A stretch of 64,000 nucleotides of DNA from Ideonella sp. MAG2 (GTDB lineage: Bacteria; Pseudomonadota; Gammaproteobacteria; Burkholderiales; Burkholderiaceae_C): contig PTEU01000001.1 in assembly GCA_004359425.1 (NCBI GenBank), positions 1,960,098 to 2,024,097 of the forward strand. Reading direction: 5' to 3'. Position numbers and translations under genes: made by a program. This document shows positions 37,710 through 46,770 of this stretch, one piece after another (the stretch's first letter is position 1; every line of letters starts with the position of its first letter). The notes below the pieces were generated by a model. It worked only from the letters and a program-made list of their open reading frames with translations, had not been told where the DNA came from and did no database searches.

Positions 37710-38926
37710 GGGCGCGGCGCCACCTGGAGAGAAAGATCGGCTCGGGCGGTCAGGCCAACAAGCGAGAACAGCAAGGCACCGAACCAAGTCAGCTGAGCAG
37801 ACATCACGTAGGTGTCCACCATAAAGCCAATCACCAGAGCCACGAAAATTGCCTCCAGCAGGGCCTGGGCATCTCGGCGCATCGGACTGCGCCGTATGCG
37901 CCGAGCTATCCCGATCAATGTCGCTACAAAGGCCAGCAGGCCCACTAGGCCATATGCGTAGAAGACTTCCACATACATAGAGTGAGCGGACTGTACGCTA
38001 GCCGTAAACCACAAGTTAAGGTCAATCGCCCCAGGTCCCATACCCAGAAAGAAGTGCAGGGAGTCGGCCTCAAACATCTCGGCCAGTAAGGTCTGCCAGA
38101 TGATCAGGCGACCGGAGCCCAACAGCTCGGGCACCTCAACCCCGGGCACGAACACGGCCACCAGCACGCCGCAGACTACCAGGCCGATGAAGCCCCACAA
38201 GATTACGCCGAGTCGTAGGCCCACAAAACGCAGGCCAATGGCGGCCGCACTGAGGATGCCGCCCAAGCTCTGGGTGGCGAACAGGAAGCCAAGTAACACG
38301 ACCGCCGTCGCCACGTCCGGGGCGGCAACGCCACCTCGGCGCAGCTGCCGAGTTTCTCGCACATGAAAGAAGTGCAGCGCCAACCCCATCGCGATCACGA
38401 AGCCGGTGTTGTTGGGCGACCCCATCCAGGGCACACCGAACCGGCCCTCGTCGCCATAGTAGTCACCCTGCCCCGACAGCCAGACCGGGATCAAGATCAA
38501 GCACAACAGGGCTGGCACCGTCCGCGACAGCTGCCTCACATCCCGCCATTGCACCGTTGCGGCGATGATCACCGCCCCGGACAACAGAAGGATCGTCTTG
38601 CCCAACTCCGGCAGGAAACGCGGATTGCCCGAGGCCCCGACCACCATTGATTGGGCCCCCAGCGCCATAACCAGCAGGACACTGAAGGAAAGCGCAGCAT
38701 GGTGCCCCTTGAGCGCGAGGCTCAAAACGGCCAAACCACACACCAGCAGCAGCAACAATTGCGAGATGTAGACGCCCTCGGCAAGCGGCACGCTGCCCAG
38801 GGCCAAATTGATCAGCGACCAGACCCCCAGCGGGGTCCAGGCCTGGCGCTGGGAACGCCTGTCCGAGGCCGCAGGGCCGGCCGGCGTCAGCAATAACGTC
38901 CTGTCATGAACAGAGGGTTCAGGCAT
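37706..38926 (-). CDS. wzy: O-antigen polymerase/ligase family membrane protein (Wzy-like)
   Basis: 406 residues, about 11-12 membrane segments. A large loop near the C-terminal half ends in FFLGMGPGAIDLNLWFTASVQSAHSMYVEVFYAYG, whose His-Ser pattern is characteristic of the Wzy/WaaL family. Located next to wzx, it is more likely the repeat-unit polymerase than the lipid A-core ligase. The ATG at 38926 overlaps the upstream gene's end by 8 bp. Confidence 0.8.
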   Translation of the reverse strand: MPEPSVHDRTLLLTPAGPAASDRRSQRQAWTPLGVWSLINLALGSVPLAEGVYISQLLLLLVCGLAVLSLALKGHHAALSFSVLLVMALGAQSMVVGASGNPRFLPELGKTILLLSGAVIIAATVQWRDVRQLSRTVPALLCLILIPVWLSGQGDYYGDEGRFGVPWMGSPNNTGFVIAMGLALHFFHVRETRQLRRGGVAAPDVATAVVLLGFLFATQSLGGILSAAAIGLRFVGLRLGVILWGFIGLVVCGVLVAVFVPGVEVPELLGSGRLIIWQTLLAEMFEADSLHFFLGMGPGAIDLNLWFTASVQSAHSMYVEVFYAYGLVGLLAFVATLIGIARRIRRSPMRRDAQALLEAIFVALVIGFMVDTYVMSAQLTWFGALLFSLVGLTARADLSLQVAPRP

Positions 38927-40037
38927 GAAGCGCCTGCCTGACACTGGTCCAGTCGGATTCGATCGATGCCAAGTTGTGGCTGCCCATGCGCGATTGCTCG
39001 GACGCGATCAAGTCGGCCAACTTGCACTTCAGGTCGCCATCCAATTGAATCAGTCGCCGCTCGAACTCCAGCTTGGCCGTGTCGCAGCAGGGGCAGACCA
39101 CCTGCACCGAAGCCAGGCCGAGCAGACCGGCTTCCCATAAAACCGTGCTGTAGAAAGACATCACCATCTGTACCTGAGCCATGCTCTCGTGCAGCGAGAC
39201 ATGGGGATCGAGCTCGGCGAATTTAGCAATGGGGTGTTGCTCGAAACGCAGACTCTCCTGCTGCGTATTCATGCCCGGGTGCAGCCGGACCACCAAGCGT
39301 ACGCCCATGCCGTCCAGCAACTGGGCCATCTCCAGCAGTTGGTCAAAGGTTTGACCCACATCACACTTGATGGCCGACCCCCGCATCTTGATGTTCATCG
39401 CAAACAGCGCACGTGAGATGCGTTTGGCTGTGGGGCCGGTCAGCTTTCGGAACTTAGTGATCAGGTCGGCCTTGATCAAACGCGGGCAGGCATGAGCTGC
39501 GGCCCCGGTGCGCTCGCGGACAAATTTCGCGGCCACCTCGTCGTAGGTTAGGTAGGTTTCAAATGCTCCGGGGCCGGCACCACCTAGACTGCCCAAGCCC
39601 AGGCAGGGGTAGCCCGTCACAAGCCGAGACAGGCGGTTGAGCACATGCCTTGCAGACATGAAACGACCCACCTTGGGTTCGGCTAAGCCATGCTGGACAT
39701 TGACCCCTTGGATCTGCGTAGGAGAGTACCGTTGCCTGAACTGCATCCAAAACACAGCCCAGACGCCCTCGTCCGAAAAATAGACTTTGGCGGGCTGGCC
39801 CTGCAGAGCATCCAGTACCAGTGTCAGGCGTTGTGCCAAGCAAGCAAAGATGCCGGGGTAGTAAAACGCCCTAAAGAAACGGCGGCGCGAATATTCCACC
39901 TTGTCGATATGGTCGAACTCGGACTCGCTGAACCGAACATCAACGACCTTTCCGCGCCCCTCCGAAAGGATGGCTTGCTTGATACCCCAAAAAGGATCCT
40001 GCGACGCCCGCACAACATATACGAAGATGTGATTCAT
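38919..40037 (-). CDS. Putative GT-B glycosyltransferase, candidate nonulosonate transferase
   Basis: 372 residues from the ATG at 40037. I do not recognise the family with certainty. The C-terminal half (VRLVVRLHPGMNTQQ, then MVMSFYSTVLWEAGLLG) resembles GT-B enzymes that use CMP- or CDP-activated donors, such as polysialyl- and glycerophosphotransferase relatives. It sits directly before the legionaminic acid genes, which makes a CMP-legionaminate transferase a reasonable guess. Confidence 0.5.
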   Translation of the reverse strand: MNHIFVYVVRASQDPFWGIKQAILSEGRGKVVDVRFSESEFDHIDKVEYSRRRFFRAFYYPGIFACLAQRLTLVLDALQGQPAKVYFSDEGVWAVFWMQFRQRYSPTQIQGVNVQHGLAEPKVGRFMSARHVLNRLSRLVTGYPCLGLGSLGGAGPGAFETYLTYDEVAAKFVRERTGAAAHACPRLIKADLITKFRKLTGPTAKRISRALFAMNIKMRGSAIKCDVGQTFDQLLEMAQLLDGMGVRLVVRLHPGMNTQQESLRFEQHPIAKFAELDPHVSLHESMAQVQMVMSFYSTVLWEAGLLGLASVQVVCPCCDTAKLEFERRLIQLDGDLKCKLADLIASEQSRMGSHNLASIESDWTSVRQALHA

Positions 40038-40066
40038 GGATGCGACCGATGCCACGCAAAGTTGCG

Positions 40067-40846
40067 TCAAACTGACCAGCCGTCGTCGACGATCAGATTC
40101 TGTCCATTCACGTACTTAGAAGCATCGCCAAGCAGAAAAAGCAGCGTACCCTGTAGATCATCAGGGGCCAGCATGCCCTTGCCAGAGGACAGCGCGCGAT
40201 AGGCGTCGAGGAAGGCCTCGGGCTGTTTGTCGAGCACACCACCTGGACTGAGGCTGTTAACCCGAATGCCCAGCCCCTTGGTGTACTGTGCAAAGTATCG
40301 CGTGAGGTGGATGACCGCAGCCTTGATGGCCGCATATTCCACCGGCATGGTCATGGAGGTACCTTCGTAGATGCTGAAACGCGGCGCAACTACGCCGTAG
40401 ATGGAGGCCATATTGACGATGACGCCATGGCCTTGCTGCTTGAAGGCCTCCACAAACTTCTGTGACGTCAGGAAGTAGCCACCGACGTGCCGGGACATGT
40501 TGTCGCAGAAGTCGTCGTAGGTAACCTGTTCAAGCTTGCGCCCGTATTGCTTGTTGCGTGGGTAAGCGTTATTGACTAGGCCGTCGATCCGTCCATGGTC
40601 CTGCAGCAGGCTGGCCACCAGTGCTTCGACGGATTCGGTGCTAGTGATGTCGGTACGTCGAGCCTCGATCCGCCGGCCGGGCTCCTGGGCCATCAAAGTG
40701 TCGGCTGCACGCAGCGATGCGTCGAGATCGATGTCGGCGATCACCGCGACCGCCCCAGCGTCAGCCACCGCCCGCACAAACGATTGCCCTATGAGCCCGC
40801 AGCCGCCTGTCACTACGACGATCCGGTCTTTCAGTGCCTGTTCCAT
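40067..40846 (-). CDS. ptmA: SDR-family oxidoreductase PtmA-like
   Basis: 259 residues, a classical short-chain dehydrogenase: VVVTGGCGLIGQSFVRA, DGLVNNAYPRNKQYG, NMASIYGVVAPRF and the catalytic Tyr-Lys in PVEYAAIKAAVIHL. It matches the PtmA group that in Campylobacter accompanies the GDP-linked legionaminic acid pathway and acts early, in amino-sugar precursor supply. It is the last of the leg/ptm gene series here. Confidence 0.8.
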   Translation of the reverse strand: MEQALKDRIVVVTGGCGLIGQSFVRAVADAGAVAVIADIDLDASLRAADTLMAQEPGRRIEARRTDITSTESVEALVASLLQDHGRIDGLVNNAYPRNKQYGRKLEQVTYDDFCDNMSRHVGGYFLTSQKFVEAFKQQGHGVIVNMASIYGVVAPRFSIYEGTSMTMPVEYAAIKAAVIHLTRYFAQYTKGLGIRVNSLSPGGVLDKQPEAFLDAYRALSSGKGMLAPDDLQGTLLFLLGDASKYVNGQNLIVDDGWSV

Positions 40847-40855
40847 GCCCGCTTC

Positions 40856-41413
40856 CTATAAATCCTTGATCCACCGCGCCGGGTTGCCGGCCACTACGGT
40901 GCGAGGCGCCACGCTCTTGGTCACCACGCTGCCAGCCCCCACCACAGCATTGCCGCCGATGGTCACGCCGGGAAGCAACACGGTGTTGGCGCCAACCCAG
41001 GCGCCCCTTTCTATTCGCACTGCCTTGGACGCGTAATGGCCCTGGTCGATGATGGGGCGGGTAACATCGTCAAAACGGTGGTTGTGCACGTAGATGTGCA
41101 CGCCTGACCCTAGCATCACCTCGTCCTCGATGTCGATGCCGGCACCATCCGGTCGAGGATCGGCAAACAGCATGCAGCCCGGGCGCAGGATAACCCGCTT
41201 GCCTAGCGACACCTTTGAGCAGCCGATAACGTATGCACCTGGCCGCACCTCGGCGCCCTCGCCAAAATGTGCGAATTTGTCTAGGCAAAGCCGACGCATG
41301 GACGACTTGAAGTGTAGCCGCCAGTGCGTGAGTGGCACGTCAGCTCCGACCCGATCGGCACTGCGCCAGAAGGCTAACCGTTCTCTCCATTCCGTGAAGG
41401 TCATGCCGGGCAC
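40856..41413 (-). CDS. Hexapeptide-repeat O-acetyltransferase
   Basis: 185 residues; a start at 41404 is also possible. Left-handed beta-helix repeats are visible (EGAEVRPGAYVIGCSKVSLG, ERGAWVGANTVLLPGVTIGG, NAVVGAGSVVTKSV), with the catalytic His region VHIYVHNHRFDD and the typical ending GNPARWIKDL. It probably O-acetylates legionaminic acid or another residue. It is inserted between legF and ptmA. Confidence 0.8.
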   Translation of the reverse strand: MPGMTFTEWRERLAFWRSADRVGADVPLTHWRLHFKSSMRRLCLDKFAHFGEGAEVRPGAYVIGCSKVSLGKRVILRPGCMLFADPRPDGAGIDIEDEVMLGSGVHIYVHNHRFDDVTRPIIDQGHYASKAVRIERGAWVGANTVLLPGVTIGGNAVVGAGSVVTKSVAPRTVVAGNPARWIKDL

Positions 41414-41421
41414 CTCGTCCT

Positions 41422-42129
41422 TCAGCCCCGATCAGCGAACAAGAATTCGACGAAACGGAAATCCAGTTCGCTGTCGATGTCGATAGATCGCTCTTCCGGC
41501 ATCACATACAGGCGAGTGCGTTCCATGAACACGCTGGTGCCTTCCAGCAGGGCCGGGCGCTTCCAGGCATAGATCGACGCATTCATGTCGTAACACTTCG
41601 GGGCATCCTGACGCCGAACCACTTGCTGATCGAGTGGCTTGGACAGATGCGCATAGCCCGCAGCATCCAGTTCGACCATGTTGAAGTAGGGCGACCGGCG
41701 GGCAGGCATTGCGGTGATGACATTCTGGACGCCAGTGTCCTCCAGCATCTGGGTGGCCGCCACGATGTCTTCCACGGCGCGCAACGGTGCCGTGGCATCC
41801 AGATCGACCACCACGTCGAATGTTCGCCCTGCCTCGGCTTCCGCCTGCAGCAGACAATGCTGGATCACCGGCAACTTGGCGGCCTGATCGGTGGCCAGGG
41901 CATCAGGCCGCTTGATCAGCAAGCTCGCTCCGGCCCTGCGGGCCACGTCCAGGATGTCGTCGGAGTCGCTGCTCACGGCGACCGCCGCGAAGAGCTGACT
42001 GTCGAGCGCCTGTTGAATGCTGTGCGCGATCAGCGGCTTACCCAACAGGCTACGGATGTTCTTGTTAGGCACACCCTTGGAACCTCCACGGGCGCAGATG
42101 GTGCAGATTCTGTTCAATGTGATATCCAT
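41422..42129 (-). CDS. legF: CMP-legionaminate synthetase (NeuA/LegF/PtmB family)
   Basis: 235 residues from the ATG at 42129. CMP-sialate-synthetase motifs are ICTICARGGSKGVPNKNIR, the IAHSIQQAL region, SSDSDDILDVARRAGA and DLDATAPLRAVEDI. It activates the nonulosonic acid as a CMP-sugar. Specificity for legionaminate follows from the legB/C/G/I neighbours. It overlaps the upstream gene by 16 bp. Confidence 0.88.
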   Translation of the reverse strand: MDITLNRICTICARGGSKGVPNKNIRSLLGKPLIAHSIQQALDSQLFAAVAVSSDSDDILDVARRAGASLLIKRPDALATDQAAKLPVIQHCLLQAEAEAGRTFDVVVDLDATAPLRAVEDIVAATQMLEDTGVQNVITAMPARRSPYFNMVELDAAGYAHLSKPLDQQVVRRQDAPKCYDMNASIYAWKRPALLEGTSVFMERTRLYVMPEERSIDIDSELDFRFVEFLFADRG

Positions 42130-43028
42130 CCTCTTGAGGCCACGGAACGTTCGGCCGCATCGATCAGCGCCAGCGTGTCCTGGGCTTGAGCCAGCGAACA
42201 CAGCTCGCCCACTTGACCCGCCAGTGCGGCACGGTGCATATCGCGGTAAGTCAGATCGCGGTCCACCGTCAGGGACGTTTCCTCCTGGTCCATCATGAGA
42301 CGCCCTGCAACCAGATCAACTTCAAAGGTATGTGCATCGGTGTTGACCAGGATCCGGCGCCGACCTAATCGATCAGTGTAGTTCAACTGAATTTGCACCA
42401 GAGGGCAACGCTCGTGCTCTGTCATCAGGCCGAACACGTCGTCGCTGTCGATCTCCAGCGCACTGAAATGCCCACCGAGCGCACACACCCGACGCCAGCC
42501 GCCCAGCAAATGCTCCAGATAATCGAGTTCATGACTGAGGTCTCTCAGCACGCCCCCGCCCTGGCTTGCATGGGCGGAGTAGCTGCGGCGATAGTCGTCG
42601 CTGGGCCTCCAGGTGGGCAGGTATTGCCCGACATAGGCATTGACGCTCAACACCCGCTCACCCGCCAGCAGTTGGCGCAGCTGCCGGATCAGGGGATGAA
42701 AACGCAGGTTGTAGGCTACGAACAGCCCACAAAAGGGCAAGGACTGCGACAGCGGTGCCACACGCTGAAACAAAGGCTTCTCGACCAAAACGGTACCGGC
42801 GTAGCCTAGCCGTGCGAGTTCCAGCACAGAGTCCAGGTGGCGATCGGTCGCGTTCGCAATCACCACATAGCCCGGCTGACGGTCGGCCAGCGCCTGGGAC
42901 AGGTTGGGCAGCACGTCGGCGTGGCTCACCGCACGTGAACTCACTACGGTGGTGGTGCAACCCAGCTCCTCAAGGATCCTCGCGTGGCGAGCTCCGATAG
43001 AGCCATAGCCCACGACCACAGCCTTCAT
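42114..43028 (-). CDS. ptmF: Gfo/Idh/MocA-type oxidoreductase, PtmF-like by position
   Basis: 304 residues. The N-terminal Rossmann motif is VVVGYGSIGARHARIL, followed by VIANATDRHLDSVLELA and the EKP signature (VLVEKPLF). The C-terminal domain has GGGVLRDLSHELDYLEHLLG. It sits between the PtmE-like and LegF genes exactly where ptmF lies in Campylobacter, so it likely takes part in making the GDP-amino-sugar precursor. It overlaps ptmE by 4 bp. The symbol is by position and fold. Confidence 0.65.
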   Translation of the reverse strand: MKAVVVGYGSIGARHARILEELGCTTTVVSSRAVSHADVLPNLSQALADRQPGYVVIANATDRHLDSVLELARLGYAGTVLVEKPLFQRVAPLSQSLPFCGLFVAYNLRFHPLIRQLRQLLAGERVLSVNAYVGQYLPTWRPSDDYRRSYSAHASQGGGVLRDLSHELDYLEHLLGGWRRVCALGGHFSALEIDSDDVFGLMTEHERCPLVQIQLNYTDRLGRRRILVNTDAHTFEVDLVAGRLMMDQEETSLTVDRDLTYRDMHRAALAGQVGELCSLAQAQDTLALIDAAERSVASRGWISH

Positions 43029-43990
43029 GAGAACACGTCCATGTACTCGCCGTTGGCGCGTTGATAGTCGGCCATGTGGCCGATGTCGAGCCAGTATTCG
43101 CGGATCGGGAAGACCGAAGTCTCACGCCCGCACTGGATCATCTCTGTGAAAAGTGTTGGCATATCGAAGAACTGTCCAGGGGGGATAGCCTCCAGCGCGG
43201 CCGGCTCAATGACATAGATCCCGGCGTTCACGAAGAAGGTCTGAATCGGCTTCTCGTCGATGCTGACGATGCGGTGTCCGTCTGCCGTGACCACGCCATA
43301 CGGCACCTGAAAGTCGTACTCGCGCACGCACATGGTGGCGACGCTGCTGTGCTCAACGTGGAAGTCCAGCAACTGGCGGAAGTTGACCTTGGTGAGCACG
43401 TCACCGTTCATGACCAACAGCGGTAGGTCGGGCTTGCCCGGCAACAGGCCCAGAGCGCCTGCCGTGCCCATCCGCTTTTCCTCGTGCAGGTAGACGATCT
43501 CCACCTGCCAGCGGGAACCGTCACCAAAGTACTCTTCGATCACGTCAGCCATGTAATTCACGGAGATGTAAAAGCGATGAAACCCGCTCTCAATGAATTT
43601 CTCAAGAATGGTCTGCAGCAGCGGCTTGTTGCCTACCTGAAGCATGGGCTTGGGACAGTTGTCGGTCAGCGGGCGCAGGCGGCTACCCAGGCCACCGGCC
43701 ATCAGAACGACCCAATTGTCCCGGCGCGTGAGGCCAGTGAGTTCATCCATCGTGGCCAGCCCGGTCAGTTGGCCCGCCCCATCTACCAGCGGCAGATGGC
43801 GAATGGCCTTGCGACGCATGATGGCCAGTTGCTCGTCGCGCGATGTAGTCGCCAACGCCGTGGACGGGCGCCGGTTCATGGCCTCGCGCACCGGAATATC
43901 AAGGCTGGCGCCTCTCAGCAGCGCGCGGCGTATGTCTCCGTCTGTAACGATACCTTCGAGCGCACCCTCGGTAGATGCCACCAGCGCCAC
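43025..43990 (-). CDS. ptmE: CBS-domain sugar-1-phosphate guanylyltransferase PtmE-like, N-terminus missing
   Basis: 321 residues from a GTG at 43990. It starts in the middle of the first CBS motif (VALVASTEGALEGIVTDGDI). The second CBS motif follows (HLPLVDGAGQLTGLATMDEL), then a nucleotidyltransferase domain with VLMAGGLGSRLRPLTDNCPK and VNYMADVIEEYFGDG. Known PtmE proteins have about 30 further N-terminal residues. The preceding codon is the TAG of neuD in the same frame, so this start is forced by a junction rather than natural. It should form GDP-glucosamine for LegB. Confidence 0.8.
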   Translation of the reverse strand: MALVASTEGALEGIVTDGDIRRALLRGASLDIPVREAMNRRPSTALATTSRDEQLAIMRRKAIRHLPLVDGAGQLTGLATMDELTGLTRRDNWVVLMAGGLGSRLRPLTDNCPKPMLQVGNKPLLQTILEKFIESGFHRFYISVNYMADVIEEYFGDGSRWQVEIVYLHEEKRMGTAGALGLLPGKPDLPLLVMNGDVLTKVNFRQLLDFHVEHSSVATMCVREYDFQVPYGVVTADGHRIVSIDEKPIQTFFVNAGIYVIEPAALEAIPPGQFFDMPTLFTEMIQCGRETSVFPIREYWLDIGHMADYQRANGEYMDVFS

Positions 43991-44533
43991 CTACCCCGCA
44001 CCCACCCGCACGCCCGGCATCAAGATGGCACCAGCCCCGATGAAGGCCCCCTCGTCCACCTGCACCTGGCCGCACAGCACGGCCCGGGGCGAAACGAAGA
44101 CATGGGCCTGCAGCACACAGTCGTGATCGATGCTAGCCCCGGTGTTAATCACAGCGTTCGGCCCGATCACCACGCCTGGTTGCATGATGGCGCCAGCCAT
44201 CACCTGGGCGCTGAGGTCGATCTCACCCGGCCGGTTGATCAGCGCCCCCGGGTGGCGCACGCCCACGAAAGCATGGGAGACCGAAAGGCTGTCGTACAAG
44301 CCGCGCCGCCTTGCCACATTGGGGTTAGCACCCACGCCATTCAGTAGGCAGGCACGCGCCTCAGCTTGGTATAGATAATCATCGCCACCCAGCACCAGCA
44401 CACCAAACACTAGGCTGCCAGGTGCCAGGCCGGGGTCGATGATGCCCGTCACCGCCAGACCACAAGCCAGCGCAGCGTCGAGCACGACCCGCCCATGACC
44501 TCCGCAGCCTACCAGGTACAGCCGTTCAGCCAT
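43991..44533 (-). CDS. neuD: NeuD-family acetyltransferase, C-terminus missing
   Basis: 180 residues from the ATG at 44533, which overlaps the end of legI by 8 bp. The N-terminal domain is YLVGCGGHGRVVLDAAL. A left-handed beta-helix follows, with TGASIDHDCVLQAHVFVSP carrying the catalytic His. The protein stops at MPGVRVGAG, where the family continues with about 25-30 residues ending in a GNPA-like motif. In legionaminic acid synthesis such an enzyme (LegH role) N-acetylates the 4-amino sugar. The stop is followed immediately and in frame by ptmE. Confidence 0.82.
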   Translation of the reverse strand: MAERLYLVGCGGHGRVVLDAALACGLAVTGIIDPGLAPGSLVFGVLVLGGDDYLYQAEARACLLNGVGANPNVARRRGLYDSLSVSHAFVGVRHPGALINRPGEIDLSAQVMAGAIMQPGVVIGPNAVINTGASIDHDCVLQAHVFVSPRAVLCGQVQVDEGAFIGAGAILMPGVRVGAG

Positions 44534-45599
44534 CCACCGCCTCGTCTGCTGCATAGTCTCTGCCAGCCAGCTTCCCCAGCATGCTCCAGTAGGCCATAGG
44601 ACTGAGACCCATCCCCGGCCGCTTGCAGGTCATGTTGTCGACAGTGAAGACTTCGCCACGGTTGATCGGCTTGGCCGCCACCAAGCTCTTGCGGGCCACG
44701 TTGCGATTAGCCCATTCGGAAGCCGTCGGACGCTTGATGGGCGAACCCAACGCGAGTTCAACATCCCGGATGCCCGCCACCATGGCCGTCAATTCGCTAG
44801 GCTCCAGCGAGGCCTGGTGATCAGGCCCCGGCAGTTGGCGGTCCAGCGTGAAGTGCTTCTCGATGACCTGGGCACCGCGTGCCACAGCGGCGATGGGAAT
44901 ATGGATGCCTTGCGAGTGGTCCGAATAGCCCACCTGCAGGCCAAAGGCCTGAGCCAGGGTGTCCATGGCCCGCAGGTTGATTTCGGCCAACGGTGCGGGG
45001 TACTCGGTAGTGCAATGCAGAATGGTTACGCGCTCATGTAAGGCCTGCTGGCCCATTGCGCTGCCATAAGCACGCTCAAAGTCCCCTGAGGTCGGCACAG
45101 CATCACGGTGCAGGAAACCGAAAGCCAACACCCCCAGAGCCTGCTCGATTTCGCCCAGCGAACACATGCCGGTAGAGATGATGACCCGCTTGGCGCGACG
45201 GGCGATGGCCAGTACGAAGGGGGCATTGGTGATCTCGCCCGAAGGGATCTTGATCAGCTCCAGCTTCATGCGGCCGGTGAGCAGTTCCAAGCTCCAAGCG
45301 TCGAATGGTGTGGAGAGGAACTCGATGCCACGTGCCTCGGCATGCGCCGCCAGCTTGAAGTGATCGGCCTCGCTCAGCTCCAAGCGCTGAATCATCTCAA
45401 ACTGCGACTCGGATTCACCTGTGGTCTGCTTCTGGTAATCGGCCTTGGGGGCGTGCTGCCCCAGCAGCGACTTGGCGCGAAAGGTCTGGAACTTGACTAC
45501 GTCAGCACCAGCATCGGCCGCCTTGTCCACCAGTGCGGCCGCCATGTCCATGTCGCCGTTGTGATTAACACCCGCTTCAGCAATGATCAATGTGCGCAT
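44526..45599 (-). CDS. legI: Legionaminic acid synthase (NeuB family)
   Basis: 357 residues. It condenses phosphoenolpyruvate with the 6-deoxy diacetamido hexose. NeuB motifs are IIAEAGVNHNGDMDMA, KFQTFRAKSLL, KIPSGEITN, HCTTEYPAPL, GYSDHSQGI and EKHFTLDR. The C-terminal SAF/antifreeze-like domain is seen from about residue 297 (RKSLVAAKPINRGEVF). One base separates its ATG from the legG stop. Confidence 0.93.
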   Translation of the reverse strand: MRTLIIAEAGVNHNGDMDMAAALVDKAADAGADVVKFQTFRAKSLLGQHAPKADYQKQTTGESESQFEMIQRLELSEADHFKLAAHAEARGIEFLSTPFDAWSLELLTGRMKLELIKIPSGEITNAPFVLAIARRAKRVIISTGMCSLGEIEQALGVLAFGFLHRDAVPTSGDFERAYGSAMGQQALHERVTILHCTTEYPAPLAEINLRAMDTLAQAFGLQVGYSDHSQGIHIPIAAVARGAQVIEKHFTLDRQLPGPDHQASLEPSELTAMVAGIRDVELALGSPIKRPTASEWANRNVARKSLVAAKPINRGEVFTVDNMTCKRPGMGLSPMAYWSMLGKLAGRDYAADEAVDG

Positions 45600-45600
45600 G

Positions 45601-46770
45601 TCAATAGAAATGGTTCAGGTCAAAGAATGTCTTCTGCGAGCCCAAGCTCACTTGCTTCAGCAGGTCGCGGATAAGACCGCTAGCTTCACCCTCGCCATAC
45701 AGCGAAACGGTGCCAGGCAGTTGCCCGACAAATTCGGCTGATAGGGCGCGTGCCAAGGCAGCCTTGATCGCGCCGGAATCTTCACTCGCGTCAATGATGC
45801 TGCTGGCCTTGAGGCGGCCCTTCTGACGGTCACCGATGTTCACCGTTGCCTTCTTCAGTGCCGGTGCCTCGGTCAGGCCGCTGGACGAATTGCCCACCAC
45901 CACGTCGCACAGGCGCATCAGGCTGAGGTACCGTCGCTGTCCCAGCGACGCGAAGGCACGCGCCCGTTCTCCCTGGGTGGCCACCCAGCGGTCGATCGCT
46001 TCGATGAGTCGGCGCCCGCCGGTGTCGGCGTTCGGGTGGGTGAACACCACCTGCGCCTGCGGAAACTGCTCCAGTGCCTCCAGCAGCTGGGTCAGCGCGT
46101 CGACTGGGTCGCGATCGCCCAGCGTCGCTGGGTGATAGGTGACCAGCAGCAGCGGCGCAACCAACGATAGCCCCAGCGAGGCGGCAAGCGCTTCGCGGTC
46201 CATCCAGTCTAGGTCGCGCAGCAAATCAAGGCCTGGTGCGCCGACGTTGAAGACCCTGTCGGGCGATTCGCCCAGTTGGATTACGCGCTGGCGATACTCC
46301 TCTGCCGCCACGAAATGCCATTGCGACATCTTGGTGATGGCATGTCGAATGGCCTCGTCGAAAGCCCCTTCGGTCTTTTCGCCCCCATGCAGGTGGGCCA
46401 CCGGAATACGCGCAATCATCGCAGCCTGTGCTGCGGCCAGGATCTCGAAGCGGTCGCCCAACAGCACCACCACATCGGGTGCCAGGCGCTGGAATTCGTC
46501 GGCAAAACCAATCATGCCTAGGCCCATGGACTTGGTTACGCCCACCGCCGTGTCGGACGACAGCAACATCTCCAGCCGGGCATTCACCGTGAAGCCGTCG
46601 GCCTCGATCTGGCGCACCGTCATGCCAAACTCGGGCGACAGGTGCATGCCGGTGGCCAGCACCTGCAGCTCCAGAGCATCGTCCTGGTCAATCAGCCGCA
46701 TCAGGCGTTGCATCAGGCCGTACTCGGCCCGCGAACCGGTCACCACACAAAGCTTGCGCCTTTGGGCCAT
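45601..46770 (-). CDS. legG: NDP-sugar hydrolysing 2-epimerase (NeuC family)
   Basis: 389 residues from the ATG at 46770. Its A is shared with the stop of legC (TGATG). NeuC features are VVTGSRAEYGLMQRLMR near the N-terminus, LLGDRFEILAAA, AHLHGGEKTEGAFDEAIRH, TYHPATLGDRDP, FTHPNADTGG and GNSSSGLTEAPALKKATVNIGDRQKGR. It releases NDP from the diacetamido sugar while inverting C2. Leg rather than sialic acid is inferred from legB and legC. Confidence 0.92.
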   Translation of the reverse strand: MAQRRKLCVVTGSRAEYGLMQRLMRLIDQDDALELQVLATGMHLSPEFGMTVRQIEADGFTVNARLEMLLSSDTAVGVTKSMGLGMIGFADEFQRLAPDVVVLLGDRFEILAAAQAAMIARIPVAHLHGGEKTEGAFDEAIRHAITKMSQWHFVAAEEYRQRVIQLGESPDRVFNVGAPGLDLLRDLDWMDREALAASLGLSLVAPLLLVTYHPATLGDRDPVDALTQLLEALEQFPQAQVVFTHPNADTGGRRLIEAIDRWVATQGERARAFASLGQRRYLSLMRLCDVVVGNSSSGLTEAPALKKATVNIGDRQKGRLKASSIIDASEDSGAIKAALARALSAEFVGQLPGTVSLYGEGEASGLIRDLLKQVSLGSQKTFFDLNHFY

